NCBI RefSeq assembly: GCF_040151475.1
Contig: NZ_JBDKWG010000120.1
Location: 1 to 64,000 of the forward strand
DNA length: 64,000 nucleotides
Reading direction: 5' to 3'
Source: CAXBNB01 sp040151475
Lineage (GTDB): Bacteria > Bacteroidota > Bacteroidia > Cytophagales > Cyclobacteriaceae
Positions 8,242-16,331 of the stretch are shown piece by piece. The notes under the pieces were generated by a model. It made no database searches. It was given only the letters and a program-made list of their open reading frames with translations, and was not told the origin of the DNA. A program made the position numbers and the translations under genes. Within the stretch, counting starts at the first letter, position 1; each line of letters begins with the position of its first letter.

Positions 8242-9330
8242 TTATCTGAACTTGGCTTTCTTTCTTGATACCTGACCAAAAATATAAACCAGTCTTAATT
8301 GGGTAATAATATAAAGATCTTTTTGTGCAGAACTGCCTCTTACTCCCCCTTTCTCAGCTATATTATCATATCCGTAGTTGCCTCCTACACGATAGGATAC
8401 TGTAGATCCATCAGAAGTTTTGAATCCCCAATTGGTTGAAGTAATTGGAGCGTCGTTGTATATCCTTTCTTGTTGAGCAAGTACTGCGGTAGTTTCTCCG
8501 GATCTTTCAGACATTGCACGTGCCAAATCGCTATCAAGTAAGCTTAAATTAGGATATGGCCCCCCAACATCATCTAAATAGTCTGTAAATAATTGTCTGA
8601 ATCCAATTTCAAAATGAGCATCAAAATTATTTGGAAGTCGAACCTTTACACCTAGCCCTACCGGCAATGCCAGTTGGATTAGACTATAGGGTTTTCCTCC
8701 ATCCAAATTTTGACCTTCAGTTCCGAGTGGCTGTAAATCTACCCACTGACCAGCTTCGGGTAACCTATTGCCAGAGAGGTCAAATTCGGGAGCCATTGCC
8801 TGAGGATTGTGCTTGAATACTGCTATTCCCAGAAACAAATAAGGATTTAATGGAAATCTGTTATTAGCTCCCCCATTATTAGGTATTAAATTAAATTCTA
8901 TGCCCCAGGATAATTCCAGAATAGAATTTTTAAAATGGAGATTTCTAAGGTACAAGTATTGGGTTGGAGGAGCACTGTTATCAGCATTGAAATCATCTCC
9001 TGATATTGTGCCATAGTTCAATCCAAATCGCCAAGCTGCTTGCGGATGGAATACCTTGGAATAGGTGATACCAATTCCTGGTTTTGTATATGCTACGTCA
9101 GTACTAAATCTCGATGGTGTAGGTGTGATATCACCAAAATAGTTCATAGCATTTAAACTAAGGCCTACTGTAGAGTATCGTTTGATACCAATACCTCCAT
9201 GACCGACACGCCCGCCACGATAAGCTGTTTGTTTTCTACTAGTATTCATCCCATACTTTCTGTTTTGGGCATACACTTGCGTGCATAAAGCCAAAATCAG
9301 AAGAGCAATTAAGGGTATTAATTTTTTCAT
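8242..9330 (-). CDS. DUF6089 family outer-membrane protein, longer paralogue
   Basis: A 362-residue secreted protein (signal peptide ends TQVYAQ, residue 22). A Gly/Arg-rich segment at about 23-52 precedes the barrel-like part. It shares with the downstream gene the NYFGDI and LNYGTISGDD motifs, followed by FKNSILELSWGIEFNL and an IGFRQLFTDYLDDVGG segment. The C terminus (LRLVYIFGQVSRKKAKFR) ends in an amphipathic strand plus a basic tail. A role at the outer membrane is inferred from composition and from the neighbouring bamA; no reaction is known. Confidence 0.8.
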   Translation of the reverse strand: MKKLIPLIALLILALCTQVYAQNRKYGMNTSRKQTAYRGGRVGHGGIGIKRYSTVGLSLNAMNYFGDITPTPSRFSTDVAYTKPGIGITYSKVFHPQAAWRFGLNYGTISGDDFNADNSAPPTQYLYLRNLHFKNSILELSWGIEFNLIPNNGGANNRFPLNPYLFLGIAVFKHNPQAMAPEFDLSGNRLPEAGQWVDLQPLGTEGQNLDGGKPYSLIQLALPVGLGVKVRLPNNFDAHFEIGFRQLFTDYLDDVGGPYPNLSLLDSDLARAMSERSGETTAVLAQQERIYNDAPITSTNWGFKTSDGSTVSYRVGGNYGYDNIAEKGGVRGSSAQKDLYIITQLRLVYIFGQVSRKKAKFR

Positions 9331-9438
9331 TTTTGGAAAATAGACAATCTGTTAAATACAAATTAGTCCATAGCTATTCTGGTGTAATTCTCACAAAAGT
9401 AATTAAAATGTATTGTTTAAAAAAAATACAAGCTTCAA

Positions 9439-10314
9439 TTAATTCCTTATATCATGACCCCAATTAAGTTTATTCCTGAGGGTGTCAAAAAAATTATAAC
9501 CTTCTAACTTGATTAATTTGGCTTTGAAGCTTTCTCTTCTCAGGGTCAGTTTCACCTTGTTATTCAACGTGTATGACCTTGAATCCAGAGAAGTGAGGAA
9601 TTTTCGGCCATCTCCATTTATTTCCAATGTAATGACACTGGATCCGGAAACTATGAGTGGTCTTACATTCAGGTTGTGTGGACTTATAGGGGTAATAATA
9701 AAATTGTCTGACTGAGGTAGTACGAGTGGGCCGCCACAACTCAAAGAATATCCGGTGGAGCCGGTAGGGGTTGCCACCATGAGACCATCTGCCCAATAAG
9801 TATTGACGTACTCGCCATTTATTGAGCAGTTTACAATTATCATAGAAGAAGTGTCTCTTTTAATAACAGCAACTTCATTGAGCGCAAAATTTTGATCTCC
9901 AAAAATCTCTTTTTCACTTTCCAGATGTATTAAAATACGTTCGTCGAAAGTGAATTTCTTTTCAAAAAATAAATCTATAGCTTCCTGAATATTGGTTTTG
10001 GATATGGTAGCCAGAAATCCCAATCTTCCTAAATTGATTCCTAAAATAGGGATTCCAAGTGATCCAACGTGTGTCACTGTTTCTAATAAAGTACCGTCAC
10101 CTCCAAGGCTGAAAATATAATCAACATTTTTCAGGTCAGATTTACTTTCGTACACAGGGTATTCTCCAAAATTGATTCCTGAGTTTTTACTTTGTATGAC
10201 AAATGCTTTAGAAACTATTATTTCAATATTTTTCCGAATAAGCTCTTCGAAGATGGAATTGACATAGGGATAGCTTTCTTTATTGATTTTTCTGCCGTGT
10301 ATTGCTATCCTCAT
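9439..10314 (-). CDS. nadK: NAD kinase
   Basis: A 291-residue enzyme that phosphorylates NAD to NADP, controlling the NADP(H) pool. The GGDGT motif (residues 71-75, catalytic Asp73) is preceded by YIFSL. It is followed by the LGFLATI segment and by ATPTGSTGYSLSCGGP, the conserved NAD-binding block. Length and motif order are canonical. It is followed by the DUF6089 pair and uppS and preceded 48 nt upstream by the CBS protein, a conserved phylum-wide order. The pncA-pncB salvage pair elsewhere in the window feeds the same cofactor pool. Confidence 0.95.
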   Translation of the reverse strand: MRIAIHGRKINKESYPYVNSIFEELIRKNIEIIVSKAFVIQSKNSGINFGEYPVYESKSDLKNVDYIFSLGGDGTLLETVTHVGSLGIPILGINLGRLGFLATISKTNIQEAIDLFFEKKFTFDERILIHLESEKEIFGDQNFALNEVAVIKRDTSSMIIVNCSINGEYVNTYWADGLMVATPTGSTGYSLSCGGPLVLPQSDNFIITPISPHNLNVRPLIVSGSSVITLEINGDGRKFLTSLDSRSYTLNNKVKLTLRRESFKAKLIKLEGYNFFDTLRNKLNWGHDIRN

Positions 10315-10362
10315 TTTGTAAAATGTATGTGGTGTCGAAACGAATGGTATAGAGACACTGGT

Positions 10363-11028
10363 TTAAATTTTCAAATACTTCATCAAAGTATCTAATCTCT
10401 CTTTTTCTATTTGGTCTTCATCTTCTTTTCCAAATATAGATGATATGGTAAAACCAAACCTTTCTAATGCAGATATAATGTTTTTTGCATTTTCTACATT
10501 TAGCTTAATGGTAAGCCTGATCATCGATGAATCTTCAGGATGGTTTTCGATAAAGCTACTTAATATCTTGCCATATTCTGATTCTATGATCCTGGCTATT
10601 TCTGACAAGGAATAGTCAATCTGTTTCATCGGAATAACGAGTATTACCCCGGGACTCCTTACCGAAGACATTTTGGAGAAAGCCTCAACAACATCCTGGA
10701 TTGAAATGACTCCAATATACTGATCGATATCATCAATAACGGCAACCAGATTCAAATTTTGGGTGTAAGACTTTTTTAATATTTCATAGTAATGCTCTTG
10801 AGGAAATACAAAAATGTCTTTACCTATTAAGTCATATTCTGCAATCGTTTTTTTGTCGTTTTTATCATCAAAAATTAAGTCCTCATTAAACACCCCAAAG
10901 TATTTGCCATTATCAACTACCGGGAATTCCCTTGTATGAAATTCCCTCATCCATTCCTGAGCTTTTTCAATTGTATCAGAAAGCTTTAATGGAGGGATAG
11001 TATAGTTGATGAGGTCTTTTGCTGTCAT
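10363..11028 (-). CDS. CBS-domain protein
   Basis: A 221-residue cytoplasmic protein with two CBS motifs (about residues 2-55 and 70-120; the second ends DQYIGVISIQDVVEAF). A C-terminal part (about 127-200, GVILVIPMKQIDYSLSEIAR...) resembles an ACT-like ligand fold. CBS pairs bind adenosine nucleotides, so a regulatory role in energy or cofactor sensing is possible. Its start overlaps the stop of the hydrolase gene (ATGA) and it precedes nadK by 48 nt. Co-expression with nadK suggests, but does not show, a link to nucleotide cofactors. Confidence 0.82.
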   Translation of the reverse strand: MTAKDLINYTIPPLKLSDTIEKAQEWMREFHTREFPVVDNGKYFGVFNEDLIFDDKNDKKTIAEYDLIGKDIFVFPQEHYYEILKKSYTQNLNLVAVIDDIDQYIGVISIQDVVEAFSKMSSVRSPGVILVIPMKQIDYSLSEIARIIESEYGKILSSFIENHPEDSSMIRLTIKLNVENAKNIISALERFGFTISSIFGKEDEDQIEKERLDTLMKYLKI

Positions 11029-11792
11029 GCTACTTCTTTATTTAAAAACTCTTCCAATATTTTATTGAATTGTTCAGGTTGTTCCATCATTGGGGCATGA
11101 CAACACTTGTCAATAAACCTCAATTGTGAGTTGGCAATAAGCCTGTTGAAATCATGTCCTACCATTGGGGGGGTGATAGTGTCATTTAATCCCCAAATCA
11201 ACAATGTTTTAGCTTTGATTTTATGTAATTCTTTTGCAAGGTTGTTTCGTTGGGCGGATTTGGCAATACTTACAATTCTCAAACACTTGGGTATGTCTTT
11301 TGTTGTTTCAAAAACTTCCTGGATGTACTCTTCAGTAGCAGTATTTGGATCGTAAAAAGTATATTCCACTCTTTCTTTGATATAGTCGTAGCTTCCACGT
11401 CTGGGAAAAGATCCACCCATTGCATTTTCGAACAGACCGGAACTTCCTGTGAGTATCATTCGGTTCACCTTTTCAGGGTGCTTTAATGTGTACATAAGAG
11501 CCATATGGCCACCAAGAGAATTGCCCATTATATCAAATTTTTCTAAGCCCATGTGGTCAATAAATGACTCAAGAAATTCAATTAATTTTTCCAGGCCTGC
11601 CTGACGTACAGGGAGTTCATATATTGGCAGCATTGGAATGATGATCCGATGTTTGCCGGAAAATTTATTCACAACTTCTTCCCAGTTGCTTAGAGCTCCA
11701 AAAAGACCATGCAGTAGCAGCAATATTTCTCCTGATCCCTGATCAATATACTTAAAGCCCTGCTCTTCTTTCATTCCTATAGCTTGTAACAT
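11025..11792 (-). CDS. Alpha/beta-hydrolase fold protein
   Basis: A 255-residue hydrolase. LLLLHGLFGALSNW forms the oxyanion loop (residues 24-37), IMGNSLGGH carries the nucleophile Ser92, LIWGLNDTITPP the acid Asp204, and DKCCHAP the His232. The triad is complete, so the protein should be active. The substrate cannot be told; relatives act on esters or C-C bonds. No signal peptide. Start choice is between Met1 and Met7. It begins the minus-strand run leading through the CBS gene and nadK to bamA. Confidence 0.85.
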   Translation of the reverse strand: MLQAIGMKEEQGFKYIDQGSGEILLLLHGLFGALSNWEEVVNKFSGKHRIIIPMLPIYELPVRQAGLEKLIEFLESFIDHMGLEKFDIMGNSLGGHMALMYTLKHPEKVNRMILTGSSGLFENAMGGSFPRRGSYDYIKERVEYTFYDPNTATEEYIQEVFETTKDIPKCLRIVSIAKSAQRNNLAKELHKIKAKTLLIWGLNDTITPPMVGHDFNRLIANSQLRFIDKCCHAPMMEQPEQFNKILEEFLNKEVA

Positions 11793-11859
11793 GTGGTCAA
11801 TATTGTGAATTAATTTAATTAAACGATTAAAATAAAGATATTATTCGAAAAGCGTACGG

Positions 11860-12399
11860 TCAAACTGAAAATTCTTTTTCCTCTATAAACTCTTGTGAGT
11901 TGTTGAAAAATTCTTCAATAAAAGGAAATATAGATGAGATCATTCCAAATAGCCTGGGGGCAAAGTTTGAAACAGGTTCGTAAAATATAGAATCTGCTGT
12001 CAACTCTGCGTCGAGTTTGCCACCAAAAGAGCTAAAAACCCATAAGAATATACTTAGAACCAATGCCCATTTTACAATTCCCAAAATAGCACCGGTTATA
12101 TCATCGAGGCTACCAAAAAGTGTCATATCAAGTACTTTTTTGAGTAATCTTCCCAGCCAATTTAGTAATACGATAATACTGATGAAAATTACAGTAAAGA
12201 CTATTACCGGAAGGATGTTGTCGTACCCGACAATGTAATTGGATAAAAATGCTACACCAATATCTAATAATTTTATTCCTCCGATAATGGCAACAAAAAA
12301 AGCACCTAACGATATAATTTCAAGAATAAAGCCTTTTCTGAAACCGGAATAAGCACCAATTCCAAAAAATACAAGTATGATGATGTCTATTACGTTCAA
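11860..12399 (-). CDS. CvpA family membrane protein
   Basis: A 179-residue inner-membrane protein with about four hydrophobic segments. The opening IDIIILVFFGIGAYSGFRKGFILEI is the CvpA signature. CvpA homologues are linked to colicin V export, biofilm formation and envelope stress, but the mechanism is unclear. The only start that fits the family N terminus is a TTG codon (12397-12399), as no ATG follows nearby. It is separated from the hydrolase gene by 67 nt and from the YqeY gene by 55 nt, all on the minus strand. Confidence 0.85.
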   Translation of the reverse strand: MNVIDIIILVFFGIGAYSGFRKGFILEIISLGAFFVAIIGGIKLLDIGVAFLSNYIVGYDNILPVIVFTVIFISIIVLLNWLGRLLKKVLDMTLFGSLDDITGAILGIVKWALVLSIFLWVFSSFGGKLDAELTADSIFYEPVSNFAPRLFGMISSIFPFIEEFFNNSQEFIEEKEFSV

Positions 12400-12454
12400 G
12401 ATATTAGTGTATAAATGAAACAGGTAAAACGGACTGATTCAGTTTTTTTAAGTA

Positions 12455-12904
12455 TTAAGACAGCAAAGTTTTTACTAATGTGGAAATGATCTTGCCGTCT
12501 GCTTTTCCGGCCAGAGATTTAGTAGCAACACCCATTACTTTACCCATGTCTTGTGGACTGGAGGCCCCTACTTGTGCTATTATTTTTTCCAGTTCAGTTT
12601 TTATTTCGTCTTCTGATAATTGTTGAGGTAAATAGGTATTGATCACATCAAGTTCATCCTTTTCTATTTTCGCCAGATCTTCCCGGCCTTGTGCAATAAA
12701 AAGCTCGTATGAATCTTTACGCTGTTTCACAGCTTTGGTCAAAAGTTTCATTTCCACATCCTGACTGAGCCCGTCTCCGGCTCCTTTTTCAGATTCTGCA
12801 AGTAAGATCATGGATTTGATCGCACGTAGTGCCCTTAGTCTGTCTTTTTCTTTTGCAAGCATTGCAGATTTTATATCACCATCTATTTGTTGTTTTAAGC
12901 TCAT
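12455..12904 (-). CDS. GatB/YqeY domain protein
   Basis: A 149-residue helical protein of the YqeY family, which matches the C-terminal tRNA-binding tail domain of GatB. Recognisable segments are LKQQIDGDIKSAMLAKEKDR at the start, DVINTYLPQQLSEDEIK in the middle, and QDMGKVMGVATKSLAGKADG near the end. The family may bind tRNA or act near Asn/Gln-tRNA formation, but its role is not established. Full length. A -7-like element lies 39 nt upstream of the ATG. Confidence 0.88.
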   Translation of the reverse strand: MSLKQQIDGDIKSAMLAKEKDRLRALRAIKSMILLAESEKGAGDGLSQDVEMKLLTKAVKQRKDSYELFIAQGREDLAKIEKDELDVINTYLPQQLSEDEIKTELEKIIAQVGASSPQDMGKVMGVATKSLAGKADGKIISTLVKTLLS

Positions 12905-13264
12905 TTTTGTAAAATTTAAATTCTATAATGATTATTTTGCGGCAAATTTAATCATAAAGACTTCATTGAGTAGGATTTTTTGAGAATCTGACTGAGAGTG
13001 TTAAAAATGCAAATAATTTGATATTTAAAATGTAGTCTGCTAATTTCAGTTCATATATTTCACTGATTAAGATGGTGAAAGTTCTCCTTTAACAAATAAA
13101 AATCTTTAAATATTGTACTTATATATGTTTGATTCAAACGATAGGGAGCTTTGAAACTTAAGGAGAATATCTGATTGTTCTATTTTTCTAAAAGTAGAAT
13201 TTACTCTGATGTTGTGGGGAATAGTACGGATGGTAACTGAACTGAATACTGTTATATTTGTATT
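12905..13264. other. 360-nt intergenic region between YqeY and the toxin locus
   Basis: AT-rich divergent spacer without a supportable gene. It holds a -7-like TAAATTTG for the YqeY gene (minus strand, 12943-12950, no clear -33). A 13-nt palindrome GTTTGATTCAAAC lies at 13127-13139. A complementary pair TTCTCCTT / AAGGAGAA lies about 76 nt apart (near 13082 and 13160). A plus-strand TATATTTG sits at 13253-13260. The palindrome is a candidate operator for the toxin locus, by position only. Confidence 0.45.
13253..13260 (+). promoter_or_regulatory. Candidate -7 element of the zeta-like locus
   Basis: TATATTTG matches TAnnTTTG and ends only 4 nt before the GTG start codon. If it is used, transcription would begin at or within the first codons, giving a leaderless or nearly leaderless mRNA. 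No good -33 TTTG is found at the expected spacing, so confidence is low. Confidence 0.35.
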
Positions 13265-13840
13265 GTGAAGAAAATGTACATCATAGCAGGACCAAACGGA
13301 GCAGGTAAAACTACTTTATCTTATACTATTCTACCTGAAATCTTCGACTGTGATGAGTTTGTTAACGCTGATGAAATCGCAAGGGGTATCTCTCCTCTGA
13401 ACCCAGAAAAAGCTGGCATCAGAGCTGGTCGCATAATGCTTGATCGCATCAACGAACTTGTCTCAAATGGAGAATCCTTTGCATTTGAAACAACTCTTTC
13501 TACCAGATCATACGGAAGCTTTATTAAAAAAGCAATGTTACTGGGCTATGACACAACCTTGCTTTTTCTTTCTTTGGATTCAATTGAACTTGCCAAACAG
13601 CGCGTAAGAACCAGAGTACTGGAAGGTGGGCATAACATACCAACAGATACTATTGAAAGACGGTATTCCAATGGTCTTTCTAACTTTTTCAAAATATACA
13701 AATCACTAGTTAATAGATGGATATTAGTTGATAATTCAACCGAGAACTTTGAATTTATTGCTGAAGGATCTGGTACAGATGTCATTATACGAAGTGAAAC
13801 AAAGTGGTCACAATTAAAAAATGCATACAATGGGAATTAA
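13265..13840 (+). CDS. Zeta-toxin-like P-loop kinase
   Basis: A 191-residue P-loop protein. The Walker A motif GPNGAGKTT spans residues 9-17. A conserved NADEIARGISP segment (about 38-48) and a GESFAFETTLS block (about 69-79) are typical of the zeta/UDP-N-acetylglucosamine kinase superfamily. An IERRYSNGLSNFFKIY motif follows. Zeta toxins phosphorylate cell-wall sugar precursors; many chromosomal members have unproven activity and may not be toxic. I chose the GTG at 13265 because relatives begin with a short basic stretch before the YIIAGPNG strand; the ATG at 13274 is the alternative. The small partner gene overlaps its 3' end, suggesting a two-gene unit. Confidence 0.8.
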   Translation: MKKMYIIAGPNGAGKTTLSYTILPEIFDCDEFVNADEIARGISPLNPEKAGIRAGRIMLDRINELVSNGESFAFETTLSTRSYGSFIKKAMLLGYDTTLLFLSLDSIELAKQRVRTRVLEGGHNIPTDTIERRYSNGLSNFFKIYKSLVNRWILVDNSTENFEFIAEGSGTDVIIRSETKWSQLKNAYNGN

Positions 13841-14021
13841 CGAACAACTCCGCGAACTGGAAGAGAAAGTAAATATCGGGCTGAAAGAAGCCTATAGAAA
13901 AATGGTTGAGTTCAAAAAAAAGAATAACAGCCCTCTGGTTGTTTCCCGAGATGGAAAGGTAGTATCAATACCTGCTGATGAAATACTCCCCACAACAAAC
14001 GCTAAAAATGAACCTGCCTAA
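13821..14021 (+). CDS. Small putative antitoxin-like partner of the zeta-like kinase
   Basis: A 66-residue charged protein (start MHTMGINEQLRELEEK) with a predicted N-terminal amphipathic helix and a short beta segment SPLVVSRDGKVVSIPADEI. It overlaps the kinase gene by 20 nt, or 11 nt if the second Met at 13830 is used. Small proteins ending in the 'SPLVVSRDGKVV' pattern commonly follow this kind of kinase gene, so I infer a cognate partner. It does not resemble the classical epsilon antitoxin. The last codons run into a palindromic repeat. Confidence 0.6.
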   Translation: MHTMGINEQLRELEEKVNIGLKEAYRKMVEFKKKNNSPLVVSRDGKVVSIPADEILPTTNAKNEPA

Positions 14022-14038
14022 AGGACGGCAGTCAGGTT
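14011..14038. repeat. REP-like palindrome at the end of the toxin locus
   Basis: AACCTG (14011-14016) and CAGGTT (14033-14038) enclose a CCTAAAGGACGG core that can pair further. The outer arms share the AACCTG/CAGGTT theme of the palindromes around 49 kb, so they may belong to one dispersed family. The stop codon of the small partner gene lies inside it. Confidence 0.4.
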
Positions 14039-14047
14039 TGCGAAATG

Positions 14048-14067
14048 AGCACTTGGAAAGTGCTTTT
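14048..14067 (+). terminator. Weak terminator-like hairpin
   Basis: AGCACTT - GGA - AAGTGCT is a perfect 7-bp stem followed by a run of only four T. It lies 27 nt after the small partner gene and could end the toxin-locus transcript. Confidence 0.45.
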
Positions 14068-14204
14068 GCAAAATAGAAACTTAATCATGTCTAGCTACTG
14101 GGGCGCATACTCATTTTAGCTGGACGGTAATTCTTAATTGATAGAATTCTCTGAGGCTCTTTTTCAAGATTTTTTTACTGATCAGGATAAATAACAAAAT
14201 CGAC

Positions 14205-14627
14205 ATGGTTAGCATACAAAAAGAAATTACTTTATCGGCTTACTCTCGTGGTTTTCATCTTATAACTAATAAAATATTACGTGAACTGCCAGAATTAGAG
14301 GCCGTTGATGTTGGAGTATTGCAGGTGTTTATCAAGCATACATCAGCTAGTTTGACTATTAATGAAAATGCAGATCCTACTGTGCGTATTGACATGGAAG
14401 CGAGTTTCAACAAACTTGTTCCGGAAAATGCTCCTCATTATAAACATACCATAGAAGGTTCGGATGATATGCCAGCTCATATCAAAACTTCTCTATTGGC
14501 TAGTTCGGTGAGTATTCCGGTCACCAGAGGTAGATTAAATATGGGAATTTGGCAAGGGATTTACCTTTGCGAGCACCGCAATTATGGTGGAAACAGAAAT
14601 TTAGTACTTACTTTGATGGGTAGTTAA
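14205..14627 (+). CDS. YjbQ family protein (UPF0047)
   Basis: A 140-residue protein of the YjbQ family, annotated as secondary thiamine-phosphate synthase from a weak side activity of E. coli YjbQ. The signature HTSASLTINENADPTVRIDM and the later IPVTRGRLNMGIWQGIYLCEHRN block, with conserved His and Cys/Glu residues, are intact. The true physiological role is unsettled. It is a single gene, convergent with the cupin gene whose stop is one base away. Confidence 0.9.
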   Translation: MVSIQKEITLSAYSRGFHLITNKILRELPELEAVDVGVLQVFIKHTSASLTINENADPTVRIDMEASFNKLVPENAPHYKHTIEGSDDMPAHIKTSLLASSVSIPVTRGRLNMGIWQGIYLCEHRNYGGNRNLVLTLMGS

Positions 14628-14628
14628 G

Positions 14629-15357
14629 TTATTCCTTTTCAAACATTATCAAAACTTCTAAATCTTCTTCAAGGCCAAAAAACTGGTGAGGTACTTTATC
14701 TTTTACATATAGAAAGGTGCCGGGTACTACATTTACAGTGTCATTTTTACCAAGAGCAAATTTACCTTTTCCGTTTATGACAAGGCTAAATTCGTCAACT
14801 TTGTGTTTCACCATTTCATGCCCGTTTTTCACTTGTGGCATCATGGAGAGTCCGAGGTTCATGGTTGGGGCAATTAGGAATGAATTGGTAGTATTAAACT
14901 TCGGATGACCTTCTTTAAGCAATTCCTCATAGTCGAAGTATTGGTATTGGGTGTTACTTGGCTTGGGGTGTCTTTTACTAAAAAAAACCAAAACCAACAG
15001 GTCTTCGGTAATATTTTCAAACTTATGTTTTGCATTGGCCTGGACGTAAACTATTGATCCTTTTTGTACATCTTGTTTTTTGCCCTGAACATCCAGAGTT
15101 GCTTTTCCTTTCACTATATAATATGCTTCATCAAGCCTGTGGGGTTCTTGCACATCTTCACTACCTGCCGAAAGCCTGTAAAGCCCACAATCCATGGAAA
15201 GCTTTTCAATGAAAGGCAACCAATTTTTTCCAGACTTAACAATAACCTTTTCCAATGAATCCATTGGGTAAGCCGCCCAGTTTTTTCCATATTGGGCAAT
15301 TGATGTTTGGGACATAAAGAGAAACAAACAACCGAGTAGTGCAATATATCTTTTCAT
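14629..15357 (-). CDS. Secreted two-cupin protein
   Basis: A 242-residue protein with a signal peptide (residues 1-21, ending QTSIAQ). It has two cupin repeats. The first has PHRLDEAYYIVKGKATLDV followed by KGSIVYVQANAKHKFEN; the second has HEMVKHKVDEFSLVINGKGKFAL followed by PGTFLYVKDKVPHQFFG. The His/Glu pattern is compatible with a bound metal in each repeat. No enzyme activity can be assigned. It is probably monocistronic, with a -7-like TAAATTTG on the minus strand at 15384-15391, 26 nt before the ATG. Confidence 0.75.
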   Translation of the reverse strand: MKRYIALLGCLFLFMSQTSIAQYGKNWAAYPMDSLEKVIVKSGKNWLPFIEKLSMDCGLYRLSAGSEDVQEPHRLDEAYYIVKGKATLDVQGKKQDVQKGSIVYVQANAKHKFENITEDLLVLVFFSKRHPKPSNTQYQYFDYEELLKEGHPKFNTTNSFLIAPTMNLGLSMMPQVKNGHEMVKHKVDEFSLVINGKGKFALGKNDTVNVVPGTFLYVKDKVPHQFFGLEEDLEVLIMFEKE

Positions 15358-15812
15358 TTTTTTGTGAAAATAGTGTGTTGTTTCAAATTTATGAAGATAT
15401 GTAGAAAGAGGAAGTATATGTAAAGAAGTATTATGATTTTCTATTTTTTTAACCTGACTGTTAATGAGGCATTTAACGCTAGGCCATTGATCGAAATTGA
15501 TAATTTATTTCCTGATGTGGATTCGTTTTTTGTAGCTGTTAGTTATTTTAATCGCATTAATAATATGTTATAACATTTATTAATTATGATTGTTTTATGA
15601 AATCACAGTGGTTAAATATTGCCATAAACTCATTTAAATGCTTAAAAATACGTTATTTTGACAAAACAGACATTATGTAAGAAAAATATTAAATAGTGTT
15701 ATTATTTGTTATCAAATGAAATAAATAATTCAAATATTATATTTATATTGCTTATAATTGATTTCAACCATCAAGTGATATTTATTATTTAAGTTATTTT
15801 TTTCAAACAGCT
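15358..15812. other. 455-nt AT-rich intergenic region
   Basis: Divergent spacer between the cupin gene and the SiaC-like gene. It is strongly AT-rich with long A/T runs and no supportable reading frame. Apart from the -7-like element for the cupin gene I see no clear promoter, hairpin or repeat. The length leaves room for regulation of the SiaC-like gene. Confidence 0.5.
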
Positions 15813-16244
15813 ATGAACGGATATTTTATTAGACCAACAAGGGTATCTCCCTCCATTTATTTTAATCCCCAAAAAGGACTAATGGATATGAGAGGAAGAT
15901 CTTGCCCGGAAAACCCTCTGAAGTTTTACGATCACTTGTTTGACAGCCTTGACAGGTTTATGTCCGAGGGTTATCATACTCTAAAGACCAACATTGCTTT
16001 TGAGTACTTCAATACCAGCTCGTCAAAATGCTTGTTCATTTACCTTAAAAAACTAGAATTAATGCACAGGAAGGGAAAGAAGATAATTGTGAATTGGTTT
16101 TATGAAGATGGAGACAATGACATGTATGAGTCGGGAGAAGACTTGAGTAGTTTTTTCTGCCTTCCGTTCAATTTTGTCATGGTAGATGAGATTAAGATAC
16201 TAGGTCAAAAAAAAGAAATCTCTAAATCTCAGCTAGTGGCTTGA
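15813..16244 (+). CDS. SiaC-like regulatory protein (DUF1987)
   Basis: A 143-residue STAS-like protein. The start IRPTRVSPSIYFNPQKGLMDMRGRSCPENP is the DUF1987 signature, and EYFNTSSSK at residues 64-72 surrounds Thr68. In Pseudomonas SiaC the phosphorylated residue is also a threonine in this motif; it is switched by the SiaB kinase and SiaA phosphatase and controls a diguanylate cyclase. No siaA, siaB or cyclase gene is adjacent, so partners must be elsewhere or differ. The next gene is a LolD-type ATPase 87 nt downstream, probably unrelated. Confidence 0.82.
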   Translation: MNGYFIRPTRVSPSIYFNPQKGLMDMRGRSCPENPLKFYDHLFDSLDRFMSEGYHTLKTNIAFEYFNTSSSKCLFIYLKKLELMHRKGKKIIVNWFYEDGDNDMYESGEDLSSFFCLPFNFVMVDEIKILGQKKEISKSQLVA

Positions 16245-16331
16245 GGAAGCCCTGAAAATCTGGTACTACATTATATTCGTTAATTCTCTTTGTGGTCAAA
16301 GAGAATCAATATATTTGCTGCTTTGTTAAAA

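Noticed and set aside
11593..11622. The DNA encoding LPVRQAG in the alpha/beta hydrolase resembles a REP-type repeat (CCTGTACGTCAGGCAGG) inserted in a gene.
   Set aside because: The surrounding residues (LPIYELPVRQAGLEKL) fit the expected cap region of this hydrolase group without a gap, so no insertion is needed.
16290..16331. N-terminal extension of the ABC ATPase from a TTG codon.
   Set aside because: The added 14 residues are not part of the ATPase fold, and ATG 16332 begins the canonical first strand.
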